64,000 bases of DNA from Typhlomys cinereus (GCA_023101885.1 JALPQD010000517.1:322919-386918); one strand, 5' to 3'; positions 11,833 through 26,385 are shown, counted from the stretch's first letter. Numbers and translations: made by a program. The notes: generated by a model from the letters alone, not told the origin.

Positions 11833-12917
11833 TTTTTTTTTTAATACATTTTTTATTATTTCCACTCATACAAACTTAATAGATAGACCAGTTCCCTCTC
11901 TCCCTCCTCCTCCCCCCGAACCCCCTGCTCCCCCTCCCTCCTTCCCCATCCCCCAGTGCCTCCCCCCCAATTCCCAGAGAGTCCTTTATTGTGTATGCCT
12001 AACTCTCCTCTTGGTCCTCCTCTCTGATGACGTACAAGGACCCAGTGGCATTTCCCTGAACCCTTTCTCGTGTTCCCCTTAAGCATAGGAACACTACTGT
12101 GGCTGTCAATCCCTTGCCTCCAAGGAACTTGGTGCCTTTAGCTGATGTAAGACTTTGTGAGGTCAATAGTGTGTTGGACATTGTGCAGGGCATACAAAGT
12201 CCTATTATGATTGCTTCGGCCCTAACTAGTGTGGAGAATCTTGCAAATCATTGCTCCTCCCATCCTTGTGCTCTTACAATCTTACCGCCCTCTCTTCCAC
12301 AAATGTCCCTGAGCTTCAGGATGGGGGGAGATTAGGCTGGCCTAGTTCTATGTGGTTGATATAGAGTCTCTGAAGTTCTGGATTGTGGTTTGTTGATTTT
12401 CTTTTACAGTTTTGCTGCTCCTGCAATGTCCTTCACTCCATCCTGCTGGGCACTGTATGTCACCCCCTGGTCAGAGCTGTTAAACTGGAGTCTTGTTATA
12501 ATAGCACATTCAAGGGTAGATGTAATAAAAGCAGGAAACCTCAGTGAGGGAGGGGTCAGTCACCCATTTGCAAAATGATCACCTTTCATCTGCCAGACTA
12601 TATGCCCTCCCCTTCTGGTGAGATCATACCCCCTCAGTTGTACATGATCAGGAACGAATGTCTGTGAACTTAACCAGGTGTCACATTACTTATTTGCATT
12701 TCTTGGAGGCCTATTTTCTCTGCTGTAACATGGTCCCCTCTCTCCTTGTGTCTGGTGTGGCCCTCCAACCCCATCCCTCCTGTTCATAATCCTTGCAATT
12801 ACTGTATTACATAGGTTTACCTTTGAGTGTCTCAATGTGGGCTGGGCGAGTTTGGTACTAGGAGCCACCTATTAGGGAGTATATATGGCGCTTAACTTTC
12901 TGGGTTTGGGATACTTC
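11833..12917 (-). mobile_element. L1, 5'-truncated, 3' UTR with end of ORF2
   Basis: A minus-strand L1: the T-rich tail is at the low end, then the pyrimidine-rich complement of the G-rich tract (11880-11990), then about 900 bases of 3' UTR and a few bases matching the ORF2 end seen at 31.7 kb. The 16-base sequence AAAGTTAGTTTTTTCT flanks it at 11817-11832 and 12918-12933. Confidence 0.9.
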
Positions 12918-13138
12918 AAAGTTAGTTTTTTCTAACATGCCCTTTTGTGACTTAAGAATTTTACATTATCATATCATGTACACCTTCAATTTAAAGAAAT
13001 AGCACATATGAGAAAGACATTCACAGACCATGATAGACTTTCAAGGAATAAGACAAATGTATGACTACAGAAAGTCTTGGGTATAATGAGATTTTTGTTT
13101 AAAATCACAGAGCAAGTATTTTGTAAAAGATTGTGGGT

Positions 13139-13241
13139 TTGGAGCTGGTGAGATAACTCTGCAAGTAAGGCAACTATTCACAAAACTGGCAACCTGAGTT
13201 AGATTCCCAGAAGCCCACATGGCTCAAATCTCTCTTTCTCT

Positions 13242-13298
<57 letters not shown>

Positions 13299-13300
13299 CT
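13139..13300 (+). mobile_element. tRNA-derived (B2-like) SINE with TC/AC tail
   Basis: The head GGAGCTGGTGAGATAACTC and the downstream GAGTTAGATTCC resemble the A and B boxes of a tRNA promoter, as in rodent B2-like SINEs. The tail is a (TC)n(AC)n microsatellite at 13227-13297. Confidence 0.7.
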
Positions 13301-14136
13301 CCCTCTCATAAGTAAATAATTTTTAAACATTATGAATTTCTTTATTGGTGGGGTTTTGTTTTATATTTTATAGTGTGAATATTGAGCTCCTACTACTGAA
13401 CTATACTATCAGGATGGAAGAATCTCACTATAGTTTTCTTTTATTAAATGCAATACAGATGCTGATAACACTATGACTCCACTACTGGCAAAGAAGGGAC
13501 AAGTTATCTCTAAAGAAAATTTAAGAATAAAATAAATTCGCAGATAATTATAAACAAAAAAATTAGAAAAATCACATATTGTCTAATGAGCTGGATATAT
13601 TGTGATAACTATATCATTGGCCATCTTTAAGTTCATCCTTGTATAGACTTTACAAATATTCTTACACAAATGTCCATGGTGAAGCTCAATTGCTTGATGT
13701 GGTCTCTTTTATTTTAATTATTGTCATATAGTAATGGCACACATTAGTGGGATACAATGGGATATTTGCATTGATTAATATATCATCCATTGATTATATC
13801 CATCCATCCTCTGTGTGTGCCCCCCCCCATTGTGACCGATACTGAAGAATCAACTGTGATCATGCAGATTCAATTATGCCAAGGGACTCCAAGCAGTCAC
13901 TGCTCTGCAATGTCAGAGCAACATTCTGCAAGACACTTTTATTTAGAATGATTGCTACATTCAGAACTCATCAGAGTTTATTACAGAGAAAAAGGAAAGC
14001 ACGTGTTTTGTCATTTCTGGAACAGCTAGATTTGACCAAGATAAAAGGCACATGACAAACTTCTTGAGCACTGAAATATACGTGGGTAGAATTTGCTTCC
14101 AGCATTTTTAGAATCGAAGCATTCCTCCAGTTCAGC
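13301..14136. other. Intergenic, no gene recognised
   Basis: AT-rich sequence without a recognisable gene. The part near 13700-13800 (ATGGCACACATTAGTGGGAT and following) looks like a very old L1 piece. Nothing else stands out. Confidence 0.4.
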
Positions 14137-14151
14137 TCATGCGTCAGATTT

Positions 14152-17025
14152 TTTTTTTTTTAATGTCATTTCATCCTAGTAAGATTTTATTGAACTCAAA
14201 CCAGAATAGATTAGCTCAACATTTTATAAATGTTTAAATCCAACGTTTAAATCCAATCTGTTAACTTAATATACATGCATAGATTTCTTAGCTAATAATA
14301 AATACTAAGTTTATATTATACACAGTGGTATTGCAAACTCTCCTCAGTTAATCAATCCCACTACATGTGTTCAGAAACCGTGATATTCTCTCCAGTTCAC
14401 AGGAATTAAGTTTTTCTATTGTGCCTTCTGGTTTCTATGACTTGGACCTCAAAGAAAATTATGATTAAAGAATTCAATACTGACCAACACATTAGGTTTA
14501 TTTTAGTGTAGTTTAAATCTTGCAAATAAATAAGCCACAACTAATGCATGGCAGAAATAAGAACTAAGGTCACCATGATTTCTGTCAGCCTTGGGGGAAA
14601 GGATTCCGTGAAACTGGTAACTTAGTGACATGAGGCAGTGAAATGGATGACGGGAGAAGAGGGCAACAAGGAGCACTAGGGGCGTCCTTGCTGCCTGAAG
14701 AAAACATGGCTCGGAAACTAGGCCACACCCACAGCTGCAATCTTTACAGAATCACAGAAAACACAAATATAAAGTGGCTAGCAGGACAGACAATCCAAAA
14801 TTGCAACTTCCAACCGAGTCAGGATCTTACTTCCATTTCTAAGTATGTGAAGTTGTGGTTGGAACCCAGAGCCCGGGATATGCTTACAGAGGTCTTGATT
14901 TCTTTCTCTTTTTTTTGTGCAATACAATGTGTCAAATTTAGAAAGCACATAATATCTAGTATACATTTTATATCTAGAAAATTATTTTTTTAATATTTAT
15001 TTTAAAAGTGCATAACCAACGAAGACAAGTTTATCAAAAATTTTCAAAACTTGGTATATATTCATTTTAGCAATCTACAAATCTAATAAAATATAAACTG
15101 AATCAAATTTCAAAACTGTATTTCAACTACAGAAAAACAATAATCTACTTAAAAATATAGTCTCAAATAACTCAAAACAAAAACTGACCTGACTGCCAGT
15201 ATTCTTCAAAATTCTGAGTTCTAAATTAATAAAAAGTTATGTGTTCCCAGGTTTTGTAAAAGAAAACACTTATTTTGGCTTTCTGTTAGAAAAGTTACAT
15301 CTAAAGGAATATATTACTAAAGAGATAGCACAGCTCTTACTTACTACCTACATTTTCATAGGCTGAAATCTGGAATTTAATTTTTTTCCCTAGGCTTATG
15401 TATTGGCCTACTGAATTTACCAACAGAAAGTTTTTGGAGCTGGTACTATTGTAGATTTTGCTTATGTTTTGAGAAGAGGGTTTTAAAAAAAAGAAGGTTA
15501 AAACAGTTAGCCAAACTGACAGATTCTGCCTGGTTGGAAAAAGGTGATCGTAAAGTCAAAGGAAGCACAGCGTTAAGGCAGCGTCACGAGGGACAAGTTA
15601 TCCAGCCAACAGAGCTCCTGCAGCGCAATCCACTCTTTCCACGATGCTTGCAGCCGGGCACACAAACCATCCGGGAAGCAACTACCTCGGTCACGATGTC
15701 GGGGGATGAAAAACCATCTCGCCGCTCAAGAATGGGAACTGAATGCGAATGTGCCTCTACCAGGATGGTGTGTCTACTACCAGACACATCTAAGCGACTC
15801 CATATTCCTCACAAAGTCAATATAATTGTTGTAAAAAAATCAACTGGGTTTCTGAAAATCCATTCATGGTTGACCTCAACAAAGTATCTGACGGGGGAGA
15901 CTGATTATCTGAAGCAGGCAGAAGCATGTGGTGGTCCTCAGCCCCAAGGGGAAGTGCTAAGGGCACAGTCACGTCAGAAGGCTTCACGTCGACAGTTTCT
16001 GACAAAGGACTTTTCTGCAAGGAATCTTGTTCACTCGAGGCATGATCATCTACACTAGAATCTGCACTCTTATCTGCACCAGAATGAACCTTTGTTTTGT
16101 GCTTCTTTAAATTTTTAATATCTGTGTAAGAATTTCCACATAATTCACAGATAAATGGTCTTTCTCCTGTATGGGAGCGGAAGTGTTTGTTGAGTTCTCC
16201 TGAGGAAGTAAAACTTTTCCCACAAATACCACATATGTATGGTTTTTCACCTGTGTGCTTTCGAGAATGAGTGATGAGAGAACTGGAGACGGCGAAGGCC
16301 TTGCCGCAGGAGTCGCACACGTAGGGCTTTTCTCCAGTGTGCCGGCGGACATGATAGGTCAGCGTGCTGGCCTGGGCGAACCTCTGCCCGCACCTGTCAC
16401 ACACATATGGCTTCTCTCCACTGTGCTTCCTTGAATGAATCTTGAGATTGCTAGAAGTTGCAAACTGTAAGTTGCACACCTCACATTTATAGGGTTTTTC
16501 CTCCCCGTGATGCATGCGACTATGGAAGACTAGCTGGCATTTCTGAGCAAATCCTTTATCACACAGTTCACATTTGTAAGGCCTCTCACCTGTGTGAGTT
16601 CTCACGTGGGTCTTCAGCTGATTACACTGGGTAAAAGCCTTTCCACAAAGGTGGCAGACGTAGGGCTTGACGCCTTTGTGTATTCTCATGTGCCTTCGCA
16701 GGCTGCTGGCCTCCGAAAAGACCTTCCCGCACGTGTTACACATTGGCTTGGCCTTGGCATAGCGCTGCTCCAGCTCTTCCCCAGTCGGCTGCAGCTCGTA
16801 GGGACTCCTGGTGCTAGTTATATTAGACATTGAGTGCTCTTTTAGGGCGCACTGGGGCGCTTTCCCGCGCTTCCGTTTGACCCTAACAGTCTGCACGGTA
16901 TCTTGTGCTGGAAAAGTATTTTCCACAACTGAAGTCAACTCAAGTTCTGAAGGGTCGTGTCTTTGGATAGCTTGCTCAGCTGCAGGGGTGGACAGTTTGC
17001 TTGCCTCTAGGAATAACTCGACAGA
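14152..17025 (-). pseudogene. MYNN: Retrocopy of MYNN mRNA, 5'-truncated
   Basis: A processed copy of the myoneurin mRNA: T-rich tail at 14152-14161, about 1.66 kb of 3' UTR (14162-15816), then intronless coding sequence up to 17025. The exact 15-base sequence TCATGCGTCAGATTT flanks it at 14137-14151 and 17026-17040. It starts inside the coding region, so the BTB/POZ domain of the parent is missing. No frameshift or stop was found in the retained frame. It could be a recent pseudogene or a retrogene; sequence alone cannot say whether it is expressed. Confidence 0.9.
15817..16830 (-). CDS. Open zinc-finger ORF of the MYNN retrocopy
   Basis: From the first in-frame ATG (16828-16830) to the TGA at 15817-15819 the frame encodes 337 residues. 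The frame is in fact open to 17025 with further MYNN sequence but no earlier ATG. Eight C2H2 zinc fingers follow each other, from CNTCGKVFSEASSLRRHMRIH to CELCGNSYTDIKNLKKHKTKVH, with TGE(R/K)PY linkers and all visible cysteine and histidine ligands present. The acidic/serine tail ends in FLQQLY, the myoneurin C terminus. Myoneurin is a BTB zinc-finger transcription factor; a product of this copy would have the DNA-binding half without the dimerising domain. Transcription would need a captured promoter. Confidence 0.7.
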   Translation of the reverse strand: MSNITSTRSPYELQPTGEELEQRYAKAKPMCNTCGKVFSEASSLRRHMRIHKGVKPYVCHLCGKAFTQCNQLKTHVRTHTGERPYKCELCDKGFAQKCQLVFHSRMHHGEEKPYKCEVCNLQFATSSNLKIHSRKHSGEKPYVCDRCGQRFAQASTLTYHVRRHTGEKPYVCDSCGKAFAVSSSLITHSRKHTGEKPYICGICGKSFTSSGELNKHFRSHTGERPFICELCGNSYTDIKNLKKHKTKVHSGADKSADSSVDDHASSEQDSLQKSPLSETVDVKPSDVTVPLALPLGAEDHHMLLPASDNQSPPSDTLLRSTMNGFSETQLIFLQQLY

Positions 17026-17249
17026 TCATGCGTCAGATTTATCAGCCTTATCATAACATACTGAGAACCAACACAGAAAGCACCTATATCAGCAAAGATT
17101 TGAAGAAGCTGGAACAACTTTGTGAGCAAAGGGACAGGTAGACTCCAATTCTCTACCCCTTTCCTTCCTCCCCACACTTCTGCACAGCCCCCTGCACAGT
17201 ACCTCACAGACTCTATTTTGTTTTAAGATCATGATGGATTTTCTTTATT

Positions 17250-18560
17250 TTCCACATGTGGAAACATACTATTCATATGTTTCTGCATCTGATCCATTGC
17301 ATTGAACAAGATGACCTCCATTTCATCCATTTTCCTCAAAGTTACAGGATTCCATTCTTTATGACAGACAGCACTCTGCTATACATATACAAACTTGTGT
17401 CTATTGATGGTACTTATTCTGAACCCTTATTGTGATATTGTTAACACTTCTACAGTAAACATGAGTGTGATTGTCTCTTTGGAATTATGACCTCCTTGCA
17501 TCGTATAAACCCAGGTACAGGGTAACTAGATCACATGGTGGTTCTAATTTTGATTTTTTTTTATGAGGAATCTCCATGCTGGTTTTCATAGTGGCTACTC
17601 TAATTTATATCCCAAGTGACTAGAGATATTAAGCTTATATTCATACTTTTTTCTCCACTTGTATTTCTTTCTTTGAGAATAAAAGGAGCTATACAGATCA
17701 TTTAACCCACTACTAATCAATTGCTTGGGGTTTTTTGTCACTGCTGTCTGCTTCTTGAAATTAAGTTTTTGAGTCCTTGTAGACTTGGGAAACTAATCTT
17801 TCCTTGAATGAGAAGCTGGGAAAGGTTTTCTCCCATTCCATGGGATATGTCATCATTCTGCTGATAGTTCCCTTCCTCACGCAGGAGCCTTCCACTTTGA
17901 TGGGTTAATATTTGTCAATATCTGATTGTGTTTCCAAAGTCTGGGAAGTTGGTAAAATATCTAATCATCATTTCTGTGCTACACACTTATTTGTACTGAT
18001 TTAAAAACTTACTGAATTTTTCCTTGATAATGTTTTTATCAGCATGTATCAATTATGCATAATAAGTTTCATTACAATATTTTCATGCATTTCAATAATA
18101 GCCCCCCAAATTATCCTCTTGTTCCCCTCCATTCCAATTAGTACCTTCTTCCCAGGTAGCCTCTCTTGTGCTTCCTTGTGTTTTGTGTGTACTTTGAGTT
18201 CTTCTGGTTGTTTTCAGGAGTGTGGGTGGCTGTTCATTTGTAGAAGCCTATTTGTTTTACCAGGGACTACCCCAGTGAAGAAAACGTCTCCTTTTCCTCT
18301 ATCAATCTTTTCTCTATACAAATATTCAGGAAGGGATAGAGTACCTTCCATGAAGAGTACTGACAAGCCAAACCCTGTGGAGACCTTGTGCAAACAGTTA
18401 CAGCTGCTATGATTTCAAAAACATGTGAAACCTAGCTGTCAACATTCCATACTCCTCTCACTCTTCCCACATCCTCCAGGTCTTACATTCTTTCTACCCT
18501 CTCTTCCTTATTGTTCTCTTAGTCTTTAAAGAGGTGTCATACATGTCCCATTTATGAAAG
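17250..18560 (-). mobile_element. Old L1 ORF2 fragment
   Basis: Read on the minus strand this contains degraded L1 ORF2 3' sequence; on the plus strand the stretch around 17510-17600 (CCAGGTACAGGGTAACTAGATCACATGGTGG) is the familiar complement of the ORF2 end. Many stops, no tail seen. It belongs to an older L1 subfamily than the copies at 12, 31 and 35 kb. Confidence 0.6.
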
Positions 18561-19121
18561 AGTATTCAACAGTCACTTATTCTCTGGATTTTGACCAATT
18601 ATGAGTCTTTGCAGTTACTTCTGACCACTGAGAAAAGAAGCTTTTCTGGAGAAAAAAAGCCAACAAACACATTAATCTACAGTGTTTGTTGTTTTGCTAA
18701 TTGTTTTGCTAAGTAGCAAAACAACAGCTATAGCTTTCCCATTATGATCTATGTATAACTGGCATACCACAGCCTTTTGACTAGATTTGCAGTACCAAAC
18801 ACAAATTCCCTCCTGTGGAACGGGAATTAAATCCAATGAGAAAACAGTGAATTGCTTTAACAACAGACTTGCCATATTGGGCTCATCTTGCCTGGCCAAT
18901 CAAAACTGCTGCATATAGATTCAACAGCTGAGTAAGACTTGGGGGACAATTCTCTCCAACAGGCTTTCATTGCACCTTCTGTCATATGAAAGTTAACCAG
19001 CTCAGTTCCAGCTGTATTTCTCTATGTCCCATGACAAAGGTAAGTAGTATCTTCAACATTAGGGCCTTCCCAACTAGTCTGGTGAGTGATCAACATTAGT
19101 AACTACTGTATGTGCTGTTTT

Positions 19122-20921
<1,800 letters not shown>

Positions 20922-21104
20922 CTGTATGTGCTGTTTTAAGAGCCTCAGAAGCCTCCCTGGCCAAGAACTTGCAAAAAGATAGTCTACCCCCAGCACAGTG
21001 GTTGCCATTTGACCGACCACCCATGGCTATTGGAAAAAGCTTTATCCACTTACCTATATTCAAACTCGTTTAATTTTATTTTATTTCTTTCTTGATTTGC
21101 CTAC

Positions 21105-21530
21105 TATTGAAGTTTACCTGCATAGTTCCTGATAAATCAACATCAGATGGCTTAAGGGAACAACGGGTTTATTTTCTTACTGATTGTCTGGTTACAGTCT
21201 GTAGTCCAGCTTGACAGGAAAGTGTGCACCAACACCAGGGCTGAGGGAATTGGCCACACCATCTCTTCATAATGGCTGAGAGACAGACAATCTTTACTTG
21301 CCAAACCAGCATGTCTAGCCAAGTATACACAAGAATGTAGATTCTCTCAACCAGCTTTCTGTATTTTACTCCAGGATCTAATCCCACCCACTATAGGCTG
21401 GGCCTTCCCCATCAGCCAGACAATCTCCTGCAGATTTGCTCTGGGCTTAATTCAACCATTAATTCCCTACAAGTGTGCCCAGAGCGCAAACCCTCAATTG
21501 TCAAGTTGACACCTGTGCCTAACTATGGCA
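21105..21530 (-). repeat. MaLR/ERVL-type solo LTR
   Basis: A 426-base LTR on the minus strand, of the same family as 37077-37495, 38603-39024 and 40218-40646. The 5-base sequence CCTAC flanks it at 21100-21104 and 21531-21535. Duplication copy 2 lacks it near 54630, so it inserted into copy 1 after the duplication or was lost from copy 2. Confidence 0.85.
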
Positions 21531-21535
21531 CCTAC

Positions 21536-23690
21536 CAAAGATCATATTTCCTTGTGACTTTTTAGTTGACATACCACTGTGACAGGCTCATTTCTTATCA
21601 AGTACTGAGTAGTTTATACAATTATATGTAATGCACAGTATGTAGCTTCATTTGCCTTAGCATAGCTACAAACATGCATCATTCATTTTCTTGTGAATTG
21701 AGTTGAGGGTGAGTTCTATTCCCACAGCCCACAAAGTAGAAGAAGAGAAGCAACTCCCACAAATTGTTCTCCAACCTCCACATGTATGCTGAGATGGACA
21801 CATGATATATAAATAAAAAAAGAAAATTTAAAGAAAACAGAAGTAGGAACTAACTGAGTGAAAAGAAGTAACAAACTGGAAGAAATGAGAGATCCAAAAG
21901 AACTCTGGGGGAGAGAACAAATGAAAATAAAATTAATGACACAGGTACACAAATATGTCATGAAAAAAACATCATTTTCTATGCTAGCCTTAAAAATTTT
22001 TAAGACAGAATCAAAAAGTAAATAAAATAATACACATTGCAGGGAAATAGTATGCACCAAGTATTCACTGTGATTTAATTTCATGTCTTGTGCCTAAATC
22101 TTTTGTTATCTAACATGCTCATACTTTCTAGGCTCTTACAACTTAGATTTCTTGTCTACTCCCTAAATTTCTTAACCTGCTTTCCTCCCCCAAAAACCAT
22201 CCTATGAAATCTCCATGCTTCGCCATTACTACTGTCTGGCTTTTCTGCTACCACATTTAGCCTGGATGCCAGCTGCTACCTAAATCTGACCCCAGCACAG
22301 ACTGAGCTGTGCATGTCGCTGCCTCTGCTGGGCTCGAGCTACTGCCCAGCAACGCTGTCTACAAGCAGATGTCTGTTTTTTCCCTATTCGATGGTTCCAA
22401 ATGTCTATTGTCCACTGCTCCCAAACCTATCATTTTCCCCTCAGTCTTAATGCACGATTTTTGTGCTTTCATTTCTTTGAGGAAAGGAACTCCCTCGGCA
22501 AGAATAAAGTGCATTTTATATCCACTCACAAGCATCACAGTTTTCTCCTACTCTCATCCTTCGATGAGAATGTGGGCACTTCCTATGCAACTCATTTGTT
22601 TATTGGTCTGTTGGACTCACGGTATGCTGATGGTTTGAAGACTGATCTAGCTTTATTCTCTCATCTGAATTTTCTCTTCCAGTTGTGAATATATGCTGCC
22701 CTTTCCTACCCATGCCTAAAAATCCAGTGTCCCTAAATATAACCATTTAGATACTACCTCCTTCCTGTCATAAAATATTCAAAAGAACTCTCTAAATAAA
22801 CTCTTTCCACTTCCTTAACTCCTCATCCCTCAGCTTACCGAAATTTCACTTCTGTCACCATGGCATCCACAAAGCTGAGCAGTGAGCGTCAGATTCTTTG
22901 AGTCATTTTCTCTTTTTAATTTACTGTATAGATAGCATTTTAGCTTTTTATGCTTATTATTCCTTCCTCTGCTTTGAAAAATCACTTTTTGACTTCTTAA
23001 ATGTCATTTTAACACTCTGGTGACAAAAGAGAGATCTTTTTCTTCCTCTGCATTTCTTTCTCTATCTCAGTGCTAATATGGAAAAGAAGATTCTATCATC
23101 ATCGAAAGCTTACTATCAGATAGAATCATTACTACCTGGAAATTTTGTTTCAGTGTGGAAGATGAGAAGCACTTTCCTCCTGTGTAAAATCTCGCACTAC
23201 CCTTTCAGAACAGAGCAGAAATGAAAGCCACCACACTCACAAGGCTCCTGTAGTTTATACAACCTTTGCCTTCTGGGCATGCAGACAGGTGCTTTGAGTC
23301 ATACAACTGTAGGCATTGGCTAAAATTATCTAGGAACTTCCAGCACCAGTAATACTGATGGGCACAAAAACATCACTCAGGAGAGTCCACATAAGGAGAG
23401 GATCCACGTTGGGTAATAGGAGATGTAGACAACCGAAATCCATTGTATTCGTGTGTGAAACAGTCAAAGAATAAAAAAAATGTTTAAAAAAAAAGAGTTA
23501 TGTGTCAGGAAAATACAAGCTCAAATGTGATACTTTTTAATTTCTGTTGCAAGATTGCATCTCTGTGACATGGTTTAATCTGTATTGTAGCCTTTTAAAC
23601 TTCACTTCATCAAGATTAAATATTTATTCTTTGGAAATAAGAGAATGGAAAGACTTAGAGCATATCTGCAGCATAAGACCTGCTAAGAAC
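21536..23690. other. Duplicated non-coding flank of KLRG1, copy 1
   Basis: Sequence shared with 54640-56780. I see no exon-like open frame conserved between the two copies, so it reads as downstream flank carried along by the duplication. Confidence 0.6.
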
Positions 23691-23694
23691 TTGA

Positions 23695-23840
23695 ACCCAG
23701 AACTTCAGCTAGGCAGCATTTACAATTCCAATACATGGGAGGTAGAGCCAAAAGGGCCAGTAGTTCAACATCATCCTTCAGCTTACATAACGAACTAGGC
23801 CAATCTGAGCTATGTGAGAACCAATTAAAAAAAAATGAGA
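23695..23840 (+). mobile_element. B1-type SINE
   Basis: Degenerate B1 pattern (ACATGGGAGGTAGAGCC ... AGTTCAACATCATCCTTCAGC ... TGAGCTATGTGAGAACC) with an A-rich tail. The same element is present at 56775-56900, so it predates the duplication. Confidence 0.75.
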
Positions 23841-23879
23841 GAAAGAAAAGGAAAAGAAGAAAGCAAGAAAAAAGGACTT

Positions 23880-24576
23880 TAAGTTCAATAACTAAAAAAT
23901 CAAATGGGCAAAATATTTAAACAGAAAATTCACTAAAGAATATAAATGACTACCTTACCAATACAGGCACCCCAAAGGGAATTCTGTGACATATACAAGC
24001 AGAGGGACAGGAGGGGAATGTGTGACAGAGCAGTACTGATGAAGGGAGGGAAGGATGGAAGAAGGGTGTATGGATGTAGAGAGCAGCAGAGGAGGAGGTA
24101 AGTGGGGAGGAGGTTTGGGCAAAGACATAAACCCCCACTAGTTTGTAAATATTTTTATAAAGCTTGAAATTACATTATTTTAAAATGATCAAAGGAGCTC
24201 TGCAATACACATCATATTTATTCATTTATTACTCTGTACTTCTAAGTGAAAATATTGTTTTCATGAAGTTATAATTATTTTGTTTTTATTCTTTGTATTT
24301 GAGGTCAACCATGAATTCTGAAGAAAATTTAAATTGTTGATTTTATAAAATTTCTGTAAATAGTGCTCAATTTTGATAACCTTTCAGAAATATCTGTGAA
24401 TTAATGTGGTGTTAAGGTCTTAAATTTGTAGATATCATCTTATTCCTGGTGGGTCATATTTTTAATTTTATTGAAGCAGAAAATAATAATTTTGTATGCT
24501 TGACAATTCAAAAAAAGAAAATATATAAATGCTTTACAAATAAGCACATGAAAACTCTTTCAACATCATTAATTTT
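23880..24576 (+). mobile_element. Old L1 ORF2 fragments and unassigned sequence
   Basis: The stretch 23900-23980 (AATGGGCAAAATATTTAAACAG and following) is old L1 ORF2 in sense, which resumes at about 24530 and again after 25432. A purine-rich piece at 24000-24120 may be an L1 3' UTR remnant. The rest (24150-24500) has no recognisable content. Confidence 0.5.
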
Positions 24577-25416
24577 AAAAAATATTTTATTTATTTTTCC
24601 CCATCCTGAAGCTCAGGGAAATTTGCGGAAGAGGGGGCGGTAAGATTGTAAGAGCACAAGGATGAGAGGAGCAATGACATGCAAGATACTCCACACAAGT
24701 TAGGGCCGAAGCAATCACAATTGGACTTTGCATGCCCTGAGCAATGTCCAACACACTACTGACCCCACAAAGTCTAGCATTTGCTAAAGGCATCAAGATC
24801 CTTGGAGGCAAGGGATTGACAGCCACAGTAGTGTTCCTATGCTTAAGGGGAACACAGGAAAGGGTTCAGGAAAATGCCCCTGGGTCCTTGTACATCATCG
24901 GAGAGAAGGGCCCAGATGAGAGTCTGGCATGCACATTAAAGGATTCTCTGGGGAATGGGGGGAGACACTGGGGGGGAGGCACTGGGGGATGGGGAGGGAG
25001 GAGTGAGGGAAGGGGGAGCAAGGGGGTTGGGGGGAGGAGGAGGAAAGGAGGGAACCGGGGTACCTATTAAGTTTGTATGAGCGGAAATAATAATAAAATG
25101 TTAAAAAATTTTTATTTATTTTATATATGCATGTGTGCATGTGTTGCATGTGTGCGTGCCTGCGTGTGTGTGTGTGTGTATATCAGAAGGCACTGTGTGT
25201 CCCTGCAAAGGACCAAAGCTGACTTTGGGAATCATCCTGGATTTTTTCTTCTTCACTTCTTCCTTACTCTGGGATTTCCCAGGCTCCGCCAACCAGGGCC
25301 AGAAGTGCAGGCCACCATGGTTTCCACCTGGCATTTCTACATGGGACCTGGGATCTGAACTCAGGACCTCTACTTGTGAGGCAGAGTTTTAACCCTTGAG
25401 CTATCTCTCCAGCCCT
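24577..25416 (-). mobile_element. tRNA-derived SINE, split by an L1
   Basis: A SINE on the minus strand with tRNA-like head GCTGGAGAGATAGCTCAAGG and a B-box-like GAGTTCAGATCCC near 25350-25365, and a TG-rich/T-rich tail at the low end. CAACATCATTAATTTT flanks it at 24561-24576 and 25417-25432. A younger L1 end (24598-25109) sits in its tail. Confidence 0.75.
24598..25109 (+). mobile_element. 5'-truncated L1 3' UTR in a SINE tail
   Basis: The young L1 3' UTR with its G-rich tract (24950-25060) and A-rich end. TTTTATTTATTTT flanks it at 24585-24597 and 25110-25122. Confidence 0.85.
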
Positions 25417-25432
25417 CAACATCATTAATTTT

Positions 25433-26010
25433 TAAAGACATGGCAATTAAGATATTGAGGTACTACTACATACATGTTAGAATGGCTAAAATTAAAGACT
25501 GCCTCCAGGATATGGATGAAATAAACTCTCACACAATATTGATTGCATTATGAAATGTTACAATCACTTTGGAACAAGATTAGTAATAAAAATAAATAAA
25601 TCTTTAAATATCAACTTATATTTAACACAGCCATCCCACTTCCTGGGCATTTACCCAAAAGAAAAAGAAAGCCCACATTCAAACAAAAAGATTGCGCCAA
25701 AATGTTCAAAACAGTTGAACTGATTATTTATTTGTCTGTTTTGGTTTTTTGGTGGTGTTGTTGATGTTGGTGGTGGTGGTGGTGGTGGTGGTGGTGGTGT
25801 GTGTGTGTGTGTGTGTGTGTATGATACTGCCCAGGGTGGCTGAAGTTAACCTTGACTTTCTGGTCCTCCAAAGTGTAGGTTATAGTAATGAAGCACCATC
25901 GCAATCCCACAACAACTTTCCATAGCATGTGCTGAAACAACCTGATTGCTCATAAACAAGTAAATTGATTGTGGTAGACCCATACAAAGACAATACTAAC
26001 ACAAAAAAAG
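25433..26010 (+). mobile_element. Old L1 ORF2 fragment with microsatellite
   Basis: Degraded L1 ORF2 sense sequence, recognisable by CAGCCATCCCACTTCCTGGGCATTTACCC near 25630 and CAACCTGATTGCTCATAAAC near 25940. A (TGG)n(TG)n repeat occupies about 25768-25821. Confidence 0.65.
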
Positions 26011-26014
26011 TTAA

Positions 26015-26385
26015 ATATTAGGGGTTTTAAATGTGGAATCGCCCCCCACAAACTCATGTGCTTAAATACTTGGTCTCCAGCTGGTAGCAGGTTGTGAAGG
26101 CTGTGGAACCTTTAGGAGGTGGAGCATTACTGGAGAAAGTATGTGACTTGGGAGGTGAGACATGAGCTTTGGCTAACCAGCACTGTTTACTCTATGTTTG
26201 TCATCTCTCAGATGACAGTTTTGACTTGACTTAATCTCATGCTGCCACCCACATACATTCAATGATGTCTACTCCCATTAAGGAAGCCTCAATCCGCTTT
26301 CAGAAACATATATATATATAATACTTTCTCTCTTAAATTGCCTGGGTCAGAGTATTTTCTCACAGCAACAGAAAAGTGATGCAAC
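26015..26385 (+). repeat. MaLR-type LTR
   Basis: The pattern of a rodent MT/ORR1-like LTR: GGAACCTTTAGGAGGTGGAGC early, then the 3' part ending ...GTATTTTCTCACAGCAACAGAAAAG. Ends are approximate. Confidence 0.65.

Noticed and set aside
15534..16058. 174-codon plus-strand open frame
   Set aside because: It is antisense to the MYNN retrocopy coding and 3' UTR sequence.
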